Assembly: GCA_036924835.1 (NCBI GenBank)
Contig: JBAGRR010000001.1
Location: 5,843,001 to 5,907,000, forward strand
DNA: 64,000 bases
Reading direction: 5' to 3'
DNA from: Nitrobacteraceae bacterium AZCC 1564
Lineage (GTDB): Bacteria; Pseudomonadota; Alphaproteobacteria; Rhizobiales; Xanthobacteraceae
The position numbers and the translations under genes were made by a program. Below, one piece after another: positions 46,527 to 59,456 of this stretch; within the stretch, counting starts at the first letter, position 1; every line of letters starts with the position of its first letter. Under the pieces are notes generated by a model. It saw only the letters and a program-made list of their open reading frames with translations. It was not told the origin of the DNA and ran no database searches.

Positions 46527-46856
46527 TAGTGGCGGTTCAGAAGTCCGCACCTTTTAGTGCGGCGAGTCCCGGAATGCGGACTTCTGAACCAAAGCCACAC
46601 TAGAACAATAGCTTGTTAGTGGAGTGGATTTGACATTCGCTACCCACTCAGGCTGCGAGTTCGTCAAGCGAATGTCAAATCCAAAACTCCACTCAAAACT
46701 TATATTTGCTAGTGGTCCTTTGATTCTAACATTCGCAGGAGGTGCCCGCCGAAACGGGGTGCGAATGTTAGAATCGGACCACTAGTGTCCTTCGATTCCG
46801 AAGTTCGCAGACGAACGTGCAGCGGAATGATGCGAACTTCGGAATCGAGACACTAA
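46527..46856. mobile_element. CTAG double-hairpin unit (inverted G/B type), split by an inner unit
   Basis: First hairpin 46527-46603 (arm GGTTCAGAAGTCCGCA), a 12-nt spacer, then an inner D-E unit (46616-46785), and the last hairpin 46782-46856 (arm GATTCCGAAGTTCGCA), ending in a degenerate CTAA. Without the insert the unit is 164 bp. It is the reverse complement of the unit at 45506-45671, on the other side of bpt. Confidence 0.8.
46616..46785. mobile_element. CTAG double-hairpin unit (D + E), nested
   Basis: D (46616-46694, boundaries degenerate to TTAG and ACTC) and E (46709-46785, intact CTAG). The CTAG 46782-46785 is shared with the next hairpin. Third copy of the D-E unit. Confidence 0.8.
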
Positions 46857-46911
46857 CATCGCGCCGCGCGGGCAGACGGTCAACGAGTTTGGTCGGCCGT
46901 CTGGGGGCAGC

Positions 46912-47457
46912 TTAAACGCGGTTCGTTCGCACCAGGGTCGGGGCCTGGACATTGCTGTTGATGATCACGGCGCCGAGCACGATGTCGTGCAGCATCCGGC
47001 GGCGGTCATTGAGCAGGCCAACCACCAGCACCAACGGCGTCAGAACCGAAACGGACACCCAGTACAGAACAGCGTGAACCACACCGAGCAGGAAGTAGGG
47101 CCGCTCACCGCTCCAGGTTCTCATCTGAATATCCATTGTCCGCATGCCGATCGTCGCGCCGTGCGGCCCGCCCAGCGAAACGCCGTAATAGATCAGGGCC
47201 CAGATCACGGAGAATGGCGAGACAAGCCAGAACAGGAACCAGCCGAGGCCGAGCGTCACGATGCCGAACAGGGTGATGAAGATGATGGCCAGGATAATCG
47301 GTATCGACAATACGAACAGGTCGATCAGAAATGCGAAGAACCGCTTGGTCAGAACGCCGCGGAACAGCTCGGGCTGCGTCCACGGATCATACGCGCTGGA
47401 GCTGGCTGACGGATCGTTCCGCCAGGTCGCGCGACCGGTGTTTCTCGTGTCAGACAT
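46912..47457 (-). CDS. RDD-family membrane protein
   Basis: The 181-residue product has the RDD opening LTKRFFAFLIDLFVLSIPII (Arg and Asp in the first membrane segment), a second hydrophobic block, and GGPHGATIGMRTMDIQMRTW followed by a third segment and NDRRRMLHDIVLGAVII. RDD proteins are small inner-membrane proteins, some linked to ion transport. No partner is nearby. Confidence 0.85.
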   Translation of the reverse strand: MSDTRNTGRATWRNDPSASSSAYDPWTQPELFRGVLTKRFFAFLIDLFVLSIPIILAIIFITLFGIVTLGLGWFLFWLVSPFSVIWALIYYGVSLGGPHGATIGMRTMDIQMRTWSGERPYFLLGVVHAVLYWVSVSVLTPLVLVVGLLNDRRRMLHDIVLGAVIINSNVQAPTLVRTNRV

Positions 47458-47583
47458 CGCTTAACCTCTCCGGAATCGGTCTCACCGACCGACTTGCTGG
47501 CACATGGCCCCGGTCATGCAGCGCTGCAAGACGGGATAGGCTCACATCGAGAAAAAGATATCCGGCGAGAAAAGGGCGATATC

Positions 47584-48872
<1,289 letters not shown>

Positions 48873-48937
48873 TCACCGCACGGTATCGCAGTGGTGTGCA
48901 TTGATTTTGTCGGCCCGAAGGACCAAACAGTGGCTCC

Positions 48938-49471
48938 ATGAGCAAGAATCCCCTGCAATCATTAGCGGCAAAGTTTGGCCGATCCGCAGCGAACGCAGCG
49001 AACGATGATGTCGCTCCGCCCGAGCGTGATCAGGTCAATCGCGATAAGGTGAATATGGTCACCGCGATGCCGCCTCCGGATGCGGAGACAGGTGAGCACA
49101 CCTGGACGGGTCGGCTGGTTCTTTTCCTCAGAGTCATGGCGGTGCTGTCCATGATCAAGGGGCTTTATCATTGGGCGCAGATCACGGGCTTCATCGGCGG
49201 TGAAGATAGCTCGTTTGAATATCAGACAACGCAGTGGCAAACCGCGACGGTTTATTTTGCGGTGATCGAACTCGTTGCTGCCGTTGGGTTGTGGCTCGCC
49301 ACGCCGTGGGGCGCAGTGGTGTGGCTCACGACCATCGTTTCGACAGCCGTGATCGAGTTGATGTTTCCCACAATCTATGGCGGCAATCTCTTCGCCGTTC
49401 TCGTCTCGGCGATCCTGCTTGTCGCTTACCTCGCGCTTGCCTGGATGGCGGCGCGGGAGAGGCCGCCCTAG
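48938..49471 (+). CDS. Conserved-type membrane protein, unknown function
   Basis: The 177-residue product has a hydrophilic N-terminus (~50 residues), then four membrane segments (GRLVLFLRVMAVLSMIKGLY, TVYFAVIELVAAVGLWLATP, GAVVWLTTIVSTAVIELMFP, LFAVLVSAILLVAYLALAWM). It matches the layout of short four-helix proteins (DUF6163-like) found in Rhizobiales, but I cannot assign a function. It lies upstream of ldtR on the same strand. Confidence 0.75.
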   Translation: MSKNPLQSLAAKFGRSAANAANDDVAPPERDQVNRDKVNMVTAMPPPDAETGEHTWTGRLVLFLRVMAVLSMIKGLYHWAQITGFIGGEDSSFEYQTTQWQTATVYFAVIELVAAVGLWLATPWGAVVWLTTIVSTAVIELMFPTIYGGNLFAVLVSAILLVAYLALAWMAARERPP

Positions 49472-49739
49472 TGGTCCGTTTCAGGCCGCTTGCCACGATA
49501 CTTGACGGAATCTTTCAAATTTGAACGGTCGCTGTTCTGGAATGTGACAGGGGGCGTGACGAAGCGTGAACATCGCCCGTTTGGGGTGAATCAAACCTAA
49601 CAAAAAGCCTTATTTCATAGGCGTAATGTATGATTTACCGTTTTAAATAAACCCTCTCTTCATGCTGTTATTTAAGCTGATCTTCAAACGCATCTCTTAG
49701 TTTGCCCCTATCAGGCGAGACAAAAGTTTCGTCGAATAA

Positions 49740-49755
49740 GTCGTAAAAATACGAC
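49740..49755. promoter_or_regulatory. Perfect palindrome just upstream of ldtR
   Basis: GTCGTA-AAAA-TACGAC ends 14 bp before ATG 49770. Position and symmetry suit binding by the MarR-family product itself (autoregulation). Confidence 0.5.
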
Positions 49756-49769
49756 ATAGGGGAAGTGTC

Positions 49770-50282
49770 ATGATTAAAGCCGCAACCACGGCGATTGAAC
49801 CTGCGCGTGAGAATGCGTCTGCACCAGTGCAGCCGCTCTATCTTGAAGCTTTGACTCTCGTTGAACGGCTGCATCGCCGTTTGCTCGACGTCATCAAGGA
49901 CGAATTCGACCGTCGCGGTCGCGCGGATATCAACTCCGTGCAGGCGCTGCTGCTGTACAACATCGGCGACAAGGAATTGACCGCCGGCGAGCTGCGCACA
50001 CGCGGCTACTATCTCGGCTCCAACGTCTCGTACAACCTGAAGAAGCTTGTCGAGATGGGCTTCCTCGATCATCAGCGTTCGCGCGTTGATCGCCGCTCGG
50101 TCCGCATTCGCTTGACCGCGCAGGGCCAGGAAATCCGTCACATCGTCGAGGCGCTGTATCAGAAGCACGTCAAGACGGTGGAGCAGGTGGGCGGCATCTC
50201 GAACGCGGAGTTCGCAACGCTGAATAAGTCGCTGCATCGTCTCGAGCGCTTCTGGACTGACCAGATCCTGTACCGGCTCTGA
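49770..50282 (+). CDS. ldtR: MarR-family winged-helix regulator, LdtR type
   Basis: The 170-residue product has the helix-turn-helix region AGELRTRGYYLGSNVSYNLK followed by KLVEMGFLDHQRSRVDRRSV and RIRLTAQG, with a long C-terminal dimer helix. GYYLGSNVSYNLKKLVEMG is characteristic of the LdtR group described in Liberibacter and Rhizobiales, which regulates an L,D-transpeptidase and osmotic tolerance. A perfect palindrome lies before the start. The assignment to LdtR is from sequence recall. Confidence 0.8.
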   Translation: MIKAATTAIEPARENASAPVQPLYLEALTLVERLHRRLLDVIKDEFDRRGRADINSVQALLLYNIGDKELTAGELRTRGYYLGSNVSYNLKKLVEMGFLDHQRSRVDRRSVRIRLTAQGQEIRHIVEALYQKHVKTVEQVGGISNAEFATLNKSLHRLERFWTDQILYRL

Positions 50283-50614
50283 TTTTAATTTAATCGGGAA
50301 AATTGCGAGACAGCCGGCGGAAGATCGGCGCCTCACAATTACCCCCGTTGGGTTTTCGGCCAGCATCTCCACTGGCAACGCCGAAGTGCGCGTCAAGACG
50401 CACGCGGTTCCTCGTTCCGTCGCCGAAGCGTCCAGAAGAGACGCGCGGCTCAATTCTAGCGAGAATCCCCCTTGCAGAATGCGGCAAGGCGCCTTCGGGC
50501 GCCTTTTCGCGCTTGGGAAAGGAATCGACTCGTAAACGAGCCCTGAATCCAGCCCGGTTCTCGTCGAAAATATACTCCGCGACTCTTCGCACGAGCCTTC
50601 CCATCATTCAGCCT
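50283..50614. other. Intergenic region after ldtR
   Basis: No convincing gene. It contains a strong terminator (50486-50507), presumably ending the ldtR transcript after a long 3' region. Confidence 0.45.
50486..50507 (+). terminator. UUCG-capped intrinsic terminator
   Basis: AAGGCGCC-TTCG-GGCGCCTT with following TT: 8-bp stem and stable tetraloop, 200 bp after ldtR. Confidence 0.8.
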
Positions 50615-50719
50615 ATGAAGACGATTCTCAAAAGCGCTGGCGATCGGGTGCAGGTTCTTTTGACCGTTGCACTGCTCGTGGCGTGTTCGCTGAACGTGAT
50701 GTTCCTCTGCGCGCTTTAG
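50615..50719 (+). CDS. 34-residue single-span membrane peptide
   Basis: The frame encodes MKTILKSAGDRVQVLLTVAL and then LVACSLNVMFLCAL: a short basic start and one hydrophobic segment to the C-terminus. It could be a small membrane protein. The ribosome-binding site is weak, so the call is tentative. Confidence 0.4.
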   Translation: MKTILKSAGDRVQVLLTVALLVACSLNVMFLCAL

Positions 50720-50897
50720 GCCGCACCCATCGTTTTCCCGACATCTCTTGAGAGCCTGGCACGTTGCGCGGCGTCACTCTGCGTTTCGGCGAACGGAGGG
50801 CGAATGGTTCGTGTCCAGCGATCGATGGTTAGTAAATAATTAATCGGCTGGCCCGACGATGGATCGTTAACGCTCGCTCTCTCACCTGAGGAAGCCC

Positions 50898-51053
50898 ATG
50901 GACGCGCAAACAATTGCTGTCGACGCGGTTGTCGTTCTCACCGGCTGTAACCGCGATACGGTGGCCGCTCTGATCGAGAAGCTCTACCGGGACGGCGTGA
51001 GGGACCCCAAGCGCCTGACCTTCAAGGGGCTGCAGGCCGTCGCCCGGAACTGA
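50898..51053 (+). CDS. 51-residue hypothetical protein
   Basis: The product starts MDAQTIAVDAVVVLTGCNRD and continues TVAALIEKLYRDGVRDPKRL and TFKGLQAVARN. The helical pattern and GAGG ribosome-binding site 6 bp upstream support coding. I recognise no family. It lies before glyA on the same strand with a 284-bp gap. Confidence 0.55.
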   Translation: MDAQTIAVDAVVVLTGCNRDTVAALIEKLYRDGVRDPKRLTFKGLQAVARN

Positions 51054-51337
51054 CCTCGTTCACGGCTCACTGCCAGCAGTACAGGTGGTGGAGGTCGCCG
51101 GTTACCGTAGGTCGGTCCGGAGAGACGGTTTTTCGAGTTTTTCGCCGGTTTTGCGGACGTTTTGACCGAGGGACGCCGATCCCGATTGCGGAGCCCGGTA
51201 TCTCGCCTAAATAGCGGTCCGAGCAGCCAGAACTTGGACGTTCGCCCCAGATATGGTATCTCGCCACTGCCGCCCTTAGTACCACCCAGAGCCGTCCGCA
51301 CCCGACTTGAGGCTGCGGCGGTGGAGACATTTTTTCC

Positions 51338-52639
51338 ATGAGCTCATCTGCCAAAACTGCCTCTACGCCCGACACGTTTTTCACGGCCTCGCTCGCCCAG
51401 GCCGACCCCGAGATCGCCGCCGCGATCAAAGGTGAACTCGGTCGTCAGCAGCACGAGATCGAGCTGATCGCGTCGGAAAACATCGTCAGCCGCGCCGTGC
51501 TCGAGGCGCAGGGCTCGGTGATGACCAATAAGTACGCGGAAGGTTATCCGGGCGCGCGTTACTATGGTGGTTGCGAGTTCGTCGACGTCGCCGAGACGCT
51601 CGCGATCGAGCGCGCCAAGAAGCTGTTTGGTGCGAACTTCGCCAACGTGCAGGCGAATTCCGGCAGTCAGATGAACCAGGCCGCATTCCTGGCGCTGCTG
51701 CAGCCGGGTGATACCTTCATGGGTCTCGATCTCGCAGCCGGTGGGCATCTCACCCACGGTGCGCCGGTCAACATGTCCGGCAAGTGGTTCAAGCCGGTGC
51801 ACTACACCGTGCGCCGTGAGGACCAGATCATCGATATGGATGCCGTGGCAAAGCAAGCCGAGGAGATCAAGCCGAAGCTGATCATCGCGGGTGGCTCGGC
51901 TTACTCGCGCGCCTGGGACTTCAAGCGTTTCCGCGAGATCGCGGACAGCGTCGGCGCTTACCTGCTGGTAGACATGGCGCATTTCGCGGGCCTCGTGGCC
52001 GGCGGTGTCCATGCTTCGCCGGTACCCTATGCCCATGTCACCACCACCACGACGCACAAGTCGCTGCGCGGTCCGCGCGGCGGTCTCATCCTCACCAACG
52101 ATGAGGCGATCGCGAAGAAGATCAATTCGGCGATCTTCCCAGGCCTGCAAGGCGGCCCGCTGATGCACGTTATCGCCGCGAAGGCTGTTGCGTTCGGCGA
52201 GGCCTTGCATCCAGACTTCAAGATTTACGCGAAGAACGTCGTCGAAAACGCCAAGGCTCTGGCGGAAACGCTGCGCTCCAACGGTTTCGAGATCGTCTCC
52301 GGTGGCACCGACAACCATCTGATGCTGGTCGATCTGCGGCCCAAGGGGCTCAAGGGCAACGTGTCCGAGAAGGCGTTGGTGCGCGCGGGCCTGACCTGCA
52401 ACAAGAACGGTATTCCGTTCGACCCCGAGAAGCCATTCGTCACGTCCGGTCTGCGTCTCGGCACGCCTGCGACGACGACGCGTGGCTTTGGTGTCGCGGA
52501 ATTCAAGCAGGTGGGTGCGCTGATTTCGGAAGTGCTTAATGCCGTTGCGCAGTCGGGCGAGGGCAGTGCGCCGCTCGTCGAAGCGTCGGTGAGGGAGCGC
52601 GTGAAAGAACTGACCAGCCGCTTCCCGATTTATCAGTAA
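51338..52639 (+). CDS. glyA: Serine hydroxymethyltransferase
   Basis: GlyA interconverts serine and glycine with tetrahydrofolate, the main source of one-carbon units. The 433-residue PLP enzyme has [35 protein letters not shown], the [12 protein letters not shown] block, and the PLP Lys in [17 protein letters not shown]. It heads the glyA-nrdR-ribD-ribE-ribH-nusB series typical of Rhizobiales. Confidence 0.98.
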   Translation: MSSSAKTASTPDTFFTASLAQADPEIAAAIKGELGRQQHEIELIASENIVSRAVLEAQGSVMTNKYAEGYPGARYYGGCEFVDVAETLAIERAKKLFGANFANVQANSGSQMNQAAFLALLQPGDTFMGLDLAAGGHLTHGAPVNMSGKWFKPVHYTVRREDQIIDMDAVAKQAEEIKPKLIIAGGSAYSRAWDFKRFREIADSVGAYLLVDMAHFAGLVAGGVHASPVPYAHVTTTTTHKSLRGPRGGLILTNDEAIAKKINSAIFPGLQGGPLMHVIAAKAVAFGEALHPDFKIYAKNVVENAKALAETLRSNGFEIVSGGTDNHLMLVDLRPKGLKGNVSEKALVRAGLTCNKNGIPFDPEKPFVTSGLRLGTPATTTRGFGVAEFKQVGALISEVLNAVAQSGEGSAPLVEASVRERVKELTSRFPIYQ

Positions 52640-52678
52640 AGGCATCAGTAAGGGCAAAACCAGGAAGGCAATCCACGC

Positions 52679-53179
52679 ATGCGCTGCCCAAGCTGCAACA
52701 GTCTCGATACGCAGGTGAAGGATTCACGGCCGACGGAAGATTCGTCCGTGATCCGCCGGCGGCGCGTGTGCATGGCCTGCAACTTCCGCTTCACCACCTT
52801 CGAGCGGGTGCAGCTTCGCGAGCTAACAGTGATCAAGCGCAACAGCCGCCGCGTGCCGTTCGATCGCGACAAGCTCATGCGCTCGGTCCAGATCAGCCTG
52901 CGCAAGCGCCCGGTTGATCCGGATCGGGTCGAGCAGATGGTGTCGTCCATCGTGCGTGAGCTTGAAAGCGGTGGTGAATCCGAGATCTCGTCGGAGGTGA
53001 TCGGCGAGACGGTGATGGAGCATCTGCGCCAGCTCGATGATGTCGCCTATGTGCGGTTCGCTTCGGTCTATCGCAATTTCCGCGAGGCCAAGGATTTCGA
53101 GACCGTGCTCGGCGAACTGACCGGTGAAGAAGAGACGCCGCCGCCCACGGCGCCACGCCCGCTTGTCATGCGCAAATGA
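52679..53179 (+). CDS. nrdR: Transcriptional repressor NrdR
   Basis: NrdR represses ribonucleotide reductase genes according to ATP/dATP. The 166-residue product has the zinc ribbon [20 protein letters not shown] ... [20 protein letters not shown] (two CxxC pairs) and the ATP-cone starting [21 protein letters not shown] short Pro-rich tail follows. It is followed by ribD after 24 bp. Confidence 0.97.
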   Translation: MRCPSCNSLDTQVKDSRPTEDSSVIRRRRVCMACNFRFTTFERVQLRELTVIKRNSRRVPFDRDKLMRSVQISLRKRPVDPDRVEQMVSSIVRELESGGESEISSEVIGETVMEHLRQLDDVAYVRFASVYRNFREAKDFETVLGELTGEEETPPPTAPRPLVMRK

Positions 53180-53203
53180 TGTTCGTGCGCTACGGCATCG
53201 AAA

Positions 53204-54325
53204 ATGCAGTCTCAGTCTATGCCGGACGCTTCTGACCAGCGCTTCATGCGCCTGGCGCTGGAGCTCGGCCGGCGCGGGCAGGGCCGGACCTGGCCGAACC
53301 CGGCTGTCGGCGCCGTCGTCGTCAAGGACGGCGTGATCGTCGGCCGCGGCTGGACCCAGCCCGGTGGTCGCCCCCATGCTGAACCGGAGGCGTTGCGGCG
53401 CGCCGGCGAAGCAGCGCGCGGTGCGACGCTTTATGTCACCTTGGAGCCTTGTTCGCATTTTGGCCGGTCGCCGCCTTGCGCGGATGCGGTCATCGCAGCA
53501 GGCATCGCCCGCGTGGTCTCGGCGATTGAAGATCCCAATCCGGACGTCGGCGGGCAGGGGCATGCCCGGCTGCGCGCTGCCGGCATCAAGGTCGATGTCG
53601 GGCTCTTTGCCGATGAAGCCGCGCGTGATCACGCGGGACATTTCCTGCGTGTGCGCGAGAAGCGGCCCTACACCATTCTCAAGATGGCGTTGTCCTCCGA
53701 CGACAAGATCGCGGCTGCCGGGTATCGCCCGCTTGCCATTACCGGCGATGTGTCGCGGTCGCGTGTTCACCTGTTGCGGGCTCGCAGTGATGCCATTCTG
53801 ATCGGGATCGGAACGGCGCTCGCTGACGACCCGCTGCTCACTTGCCGCCTGCCGGGCATGGAAGGCCTGTCGCCTGTGCGTGTGGTGCTGGACCGTGCGC
53901 TGCGGCTGCCCGGCGACAGCCAGCTGGTTCATACGGCACGAGAGCATCCTCTTTGGATCATGACGTCTGATCTGGCGGAGGCGCCTGCCGCTGCCAAGCT
54001 CGGAGGGGCCGGTGCTCACATCATGCGCATTCCGGCGATCGACGGCCAGCCGGGTCTTGATCTAAAGGCTGCGCTGCATGCGTTGTCCGACAAAGGCGTC
54101 ACGCGGCTCTTGGTTGAGGGCGGCGCACGGGTGGCGTCGTCGTTTTTGTCGGCGGATCTTGTGGACGAGATCTGGTTGCTGCGCGGACCAGCCGAAATCG
54201 GTTCCGAAGGGATCGCCGCACTCGACGCGCAGCCGGTATCCGTGATCACCCATTCGCCGCGCTGGCAGGTGCATGCTACTGAGGCGTTGGGTCAAGACAC
54301 TCTCACAATTTACGAGCGAGCTTAA
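53204..54325 (+). CDS. ribD: Riboflavin biosynthesis deaminase/reductase
   Basis: RibD deaminates and then reduces the pyrimidine intermediate of riboflavin synthesis. The 373-residue product has the deaminase zinc site HAEPEALRRAGEAARGATLY with PCSHFGRSPPCADAV, and the C-terminal reductase domain (YTILKMALSSDDKIAA, ITGDVSRSRVHLLRARSDAI, LVEGGARVASSFL). Its stop overlaps the ribE start (TAATG). Confidence 0.95.
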   Translation: MQSQSMPDASDQRFMRLALELGRRGQGRTWPNPAVGAVVVKDGVIVGRGWTQPGGRPHAEPEALRRAGEAARGATLYVTLEPCSHFGRSPPCADAVIAAGIARVVSAIEDPNPDVGGQGHARLRAAGIKVDVGLFADEAARDHAGHFLRVREKRPYTILKMALSSDDKIAAAGYRPLAITGDVSRSRVHLLRARSDAILIGIGTALADDPLLTCRLPGMEGLSPVRVVLDRALRLPGDSQLVHTAREHPLWIMTSDLAEAPAAAKLGGAGAHIMRIPAIDGQPGLDLKAALHALSDKGVTRLLVEGGARVASSFLSADLVDEIWLLRGPAEIGSEGIAALDAQPVSVITHSPRWQVHATEALGQDTLTIYERA

Positions 54326-54933
54326 TGTTTACCGGTATCGTCACCGACGTGGGTGAAATTGTCAGTGCAGCGCCGACGGCGCAGGGGCAGCTACATCGGC
54401 TGCGCATTGCATGCCGTTACGATCAATCCACAATCGTGGATGGCGCATCCATCGCCTGCAACGGCGTGTGCCTGACGGTGGTCGCCTCCGGTGTCGATCA
54501 GGGAAAGACGTGGTTCGATGTCGATGCTGCCGCTGAGACGTTGCGCCTGACCACCGCAAAGAATTGGAGGCAGGGAACGCGCCTCAATCTCGAACGCGCG
54601 TTGAAGATCGGCGATGAGCTTGGTGGCCACATCGTGGCCGGGCATGTGGATGGGATCGCGACCATCGTCTCGCGTGAGGATTTGCCGGATATGGCGCGGT
54701 TTGAGCTGCGTGCTCCGCGCGAACTCGCACGGTTCATCGCGGCGAAAGGCTCGGTCACGCTCGATGGTGTGTCATTGACAGTCAATACCGCCGTTGATGA
54801 CAGTTTCACCGTGCTCATCATTCCTCATACGCTGCAGGTCACTACGCTGGGTAACTGGCGCGAGGGCTCCGAAATCAACATCGAAGTCGACCTCATGGCG
54901 CGCTATGCCGCGCGTCTGACGGAAATGAAATAG
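54325..54933 (+). CDS. ribE: Riboflavin synthase alpha chain
   Basis: The enzyme dismutates two 6,7-dimethyl-8-ribityllumazine molecules into riboflavin. The 202-residue product shows the two tandem lumazine-binding folds: MFTGIVTDVGEIV with the SIACNGVCLTVV block, and GHIVAGHVDGIATI with GVSLTVN. It overlaps ribD by one base and precedes ribH. No FMN riboswitch is seen in this cluster. Confidence 0.96.
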   Translation: MFTGIVTDVGEIVSAAPTAQGQLHRLRIACRYDQSTIVDGASIACNGVCLTVVASGVDQGKTWFDVDAAAETLRLTTAKNWRQGTRLNLERALKIGDELGGHIVAGHVDGIATIVSREDLPDMARFELRAPRELARFIAAKGSVTLDGVSLTVNTAVDDSFTVLIIPHTLQVTTLGNWREGSEINIEVDLMARYAARLTEMK

Positions 54934-55080
54934 CAGCTATTCCGCAGGCCTTTAACGTCTTGCCTTTAACGGCTTGGCTTTGCGTTAAGCTGCCGCTACA
55001 AACGCTGTAATGCTGACAGTTCTCACACATGTTGACTGTCAATCCCCGCATGACCACCCTGGAAAGCACTGGATTGAACG

Positions 55081-55575
55081 ATGGCCGAACCGCGCCGCGC
55101 TGAACTGAAGGATGAAACCGATATTAGTGGCGCGCATGTCGTCATCATCGAAGCTCGGTTCTACGACGATATTCAGGATGCTTTGCTGGCCGGCGCAGTT
55201 TCCGAACTGGAAGCAGCCGGAGTGGGTTACGATGTCATCAGCGTTCCGGGCGCACTGGAAATTCCGGCTGCGATTGCGATCGCACTTGATGCATCGAAAA
55301 GGAATGGCCGGCCCTATGATGGCGCGATTGCGTTGGGTTGTGTGATCCGTGGCGATACGATCCATTTTGAGATCGTGTCCATGGAGTCCTCGCGTGCGTT
55401 GATGGATCTTTCGGTTGCGCGGAGCCTGCCGCTCGGCAACGGCGTTATCACGGTCAATACCACCGAGCAGGCATGGGAACGTGCGCGGGCCGACAAGCTG
55501 AACAAGGGCGGCGATGCGGCCCGTGCAGCATTGACGATGATGCGTATCAAACGCCGTCTGGCAAAACCGCTATGA
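55081..55575 (+). CDS. ribH: 6,7-dimethyl-8-ribityllumazine synthase
   Basis: RibH makes the lumazine substrate of riboflavin synthase. The 164-residue product has [51 protein letters not shown] and [16 protein letters not shown]. It overlaps nusB by 4 bp (ATGA). Confidence 0.96.
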   Translation: MAEPRRAELKDETDISGAHVVIIEARFYDDIQDALLAGAVSELEAAGVGYDVISVPGALEIPAAIAIALDASKRNGRPYDGAIALGCVIRGDTIHFEIVSMESSRALMDLSVARSLPLGNGVITVNTTEQAWERARADKLNKGGDAARAALTMMRIKRRLAKPL

Positions 55576-56078
55576 ACGACACGAAGAAAAACGCTGGCAG
55601 AAATTCTGGCGAGAAGAAAGCCAACCGGCGCGGCGCGGCTCGGCTCGCGGCCGTGCAGGCGCTTTACCAAATGGACATCGCGGGCGCCGGCATTAACGAC
55701 ATTTTCGCGGAGTTCGAGAGCCATTGGCTTGGCAATGAAGTCGAAGGCGACACGTATCTGCCGGCTGAAGCCGCGTTCTTCAGGGACGTCGTTGCCGGTG
55801 TCGTGCGTGACCAGACCAAACTCGATCCCTTGCTTGACGATGCCTTGAACAAGGGCTGGCCGTTGAAGCGCATTGATGCGATCCTGCGCGCGACGTTGCG
55901 CGCCGGTGCGTATGAACTCGAACATCGCAGGGACGTTCCTGCGCGCGTTGTCGTCAAGGAATATGTCGACGTCGCCAATGCATTCGTCGATCGAGATGAA
56001 ACTGGTCTGGTCAACGCGGTTCTTGATCAGATCGCCCGGCAGTTTCGCGCGGACGAGTTTTCGCGCATCAGCGGCTAG
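55572..56078 (+). CDS. nusB: Transcription antitermination factor NusB
   Basis: NusB with NusE binds boxA RNA to prevent early termination in rRNA operons. The 168-residue product has [60 protein letters not shown] and [15 protein letters not shown]. The start overlaps the ribH stop; thiL starts at the next base after its stop. Confidence 0.96.
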   Translation: MNDTKKNAGRNSGEKKANRRGAARLAAVQALYQMDIAGAGINDIFAEFESHWLGNEVEGDTYLPAEAAFFRDVVAGVVRDQTKLDPLLDDALNKGWPLKRIDAILRATLRAGAYELEHRRDVPARVVVKEYVDVANAFVDRDETGLVNAVLDQIARQFRADEFSRISG

Positions 56079-57080
56079 ATGAACATGACAGCGCGCGGCC
56101 AAGGTGGCTCCGGTGAGGACAATCTGATCGCGCGTTACTTCCGGCCGCTCGCGACCGACGCAGGGGCGCTAAGCCTTATCGACGATGCGGCAATCCTGGC
56201 CGCGACGGGCCAGGATGTGGTGGTGACCACTGACGCCGTTGTGGAGGGCATCCACTTTCTTCCCGACGATCCGCCGGACACGGTCGCGCGCAAAGCACTG
56301 CGCGTGAACCTGTCGGATCTTGCCGCCAAGGGCGCTGTGCCTGCGGGCTTCGTGCTGACGCTCGCGTTGCGTGATGCAGGGGAAGCGTGGCTCGCACCGT
56401 TTGCAAAAGCCATTGGTGAAGACGCTGTGACGTTCGGCTGCCCGCTGTTGGGGGGCGACACGGTGTCAACACCGGGCCCCTTGATGATTTCGATTACCGC
56501 TTTCGGCCATGTTCCCGTCGGCAGGATGGTTCGCCGCGACGGGGCAAAGGCTGGCGACAGGGTCGTCGTGACCGGCACTATCGGTGATGCGGCGCTCGGC
56601 TTGCGCATCCTGCGGGGGGACATCCCGCGCGAAAGCCTCGATGCGCCATCGCGGGAGCAACTGGTGCAGCGATACCGGGTGCCGCAGCCCCGCAACACGA
56701 TTGCTCTCCCCGTTCGCGAATATGCCAATGGGGCCATGGACATCTCGGATGGTTTGGCCGGTGATCTCGCCAAACTGTGCGCCGCTTCCAGCGTCTCCGC
56801 GACGATTGATATCCCGGCTCTTCCGCTTTCAGAGCCGGCTCGCACCATGCTCGCTGAGGCGCAGGTAAATCTGGAAAACATCGTCGCAGGGGGCGACGAC
56901 TACGAAGTGCTTTGTACGGTTCCAGACGATCGATGGGACGCCTTCTGTGCCGCGGCGCTCGAGGCGAACATGCTCATCACAACTATTGGCAGGGTCGTTG
57001 CGGACCGGGCGCCGCCCCGGTTCGTCGACGCTGACGGGAACGCGATCACGCTGAAACGCCTGTCTTACAGCCACTTCTGA
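56079..57080 (+). CDS. thiL: Thiamine-monophosphate kinase
   Basis: ThiL phosphorylates thiamine monophosphate to thiamine pyrophosphate. The 333-residue product has SGEDNLIARYFRPL, the Mg-binding IDDAAIL and VVVTTDAVVEGIHFLPD, LRVNLSDLAAKGAVPAGFVL, LLGGDTVSTPGP and MDISDGLAGDLAKLC. It directly abuts nusB, the usual order. Confidence 0.94.
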   Translation: MNMTARGQGGSGEDNLIARYFRPLATDAGALSLIDDAAILAATGQDVVVTTDAVVEGIHFLPDDPPDTVARKALRVNLSDLAAKGAVPAGFVLTLALRDAGEAWLAPFAKAIGEDAVTFGCPLLGGDTVSTPGPLMISITAFGHVPVGRMVRRDGAKAGDRVVVTGTIGDAALGLRILRGDIPRESLDAPSREQLVQRYRVPQPRNTIALPVREYANGAMDISDGLAGDLAKLCAASSVSATIDIPALPLSEPARTMLAEAQVNLENIVAGGDDYEVLCTVPDDRWDAFCAAALEANMLITTIGRVVADRAPPRFVDADGNAITLKRLSYSHF

Positions 57081-57305
57081 ATTTTCCGCACTGCAATCGT
57101 CTCGCATTGTAACGTCCAAAAACTCCAGCGTGATCAAATCGCTGGCGGCGTTGCGTCGCGAATATGATTTTGGCATGCTTCGTTTTGAATTGAGGCTGCT
57201 CCCTCTCTTCTCCGGGGTTTGCCTCGTTTGACGTCCTGACCGCTTTGTGCGGAGCAAAAATAATTGGGGCGTTGGGGAAACACACGGGATTTGAGGCAAA
57301 AATAG

Positions 57306-59429
<2,124 letters not shown>

Positions 59430-59456
59430 GACGCAACAGATTGGGATCAACAGAGG

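Noticed and set aside
51344-52657. A 437-codon minus-strand frame opposite glyA
   Set aside because: Complement of a highly conserved enzyme; no family features in the opposite frame.
52823-54019. A 398-codon minus-strand frame opposite nrdR and ribD
   Set aside because: It spans two well-supported genes on the other strand and has no recognisable domain.
54934-55080. Possible FMN riboswitch before ribH
   Set aside because: The gap is only 147 bp and shows none of the conserved AGGG and GCC blocks of the RFN element.
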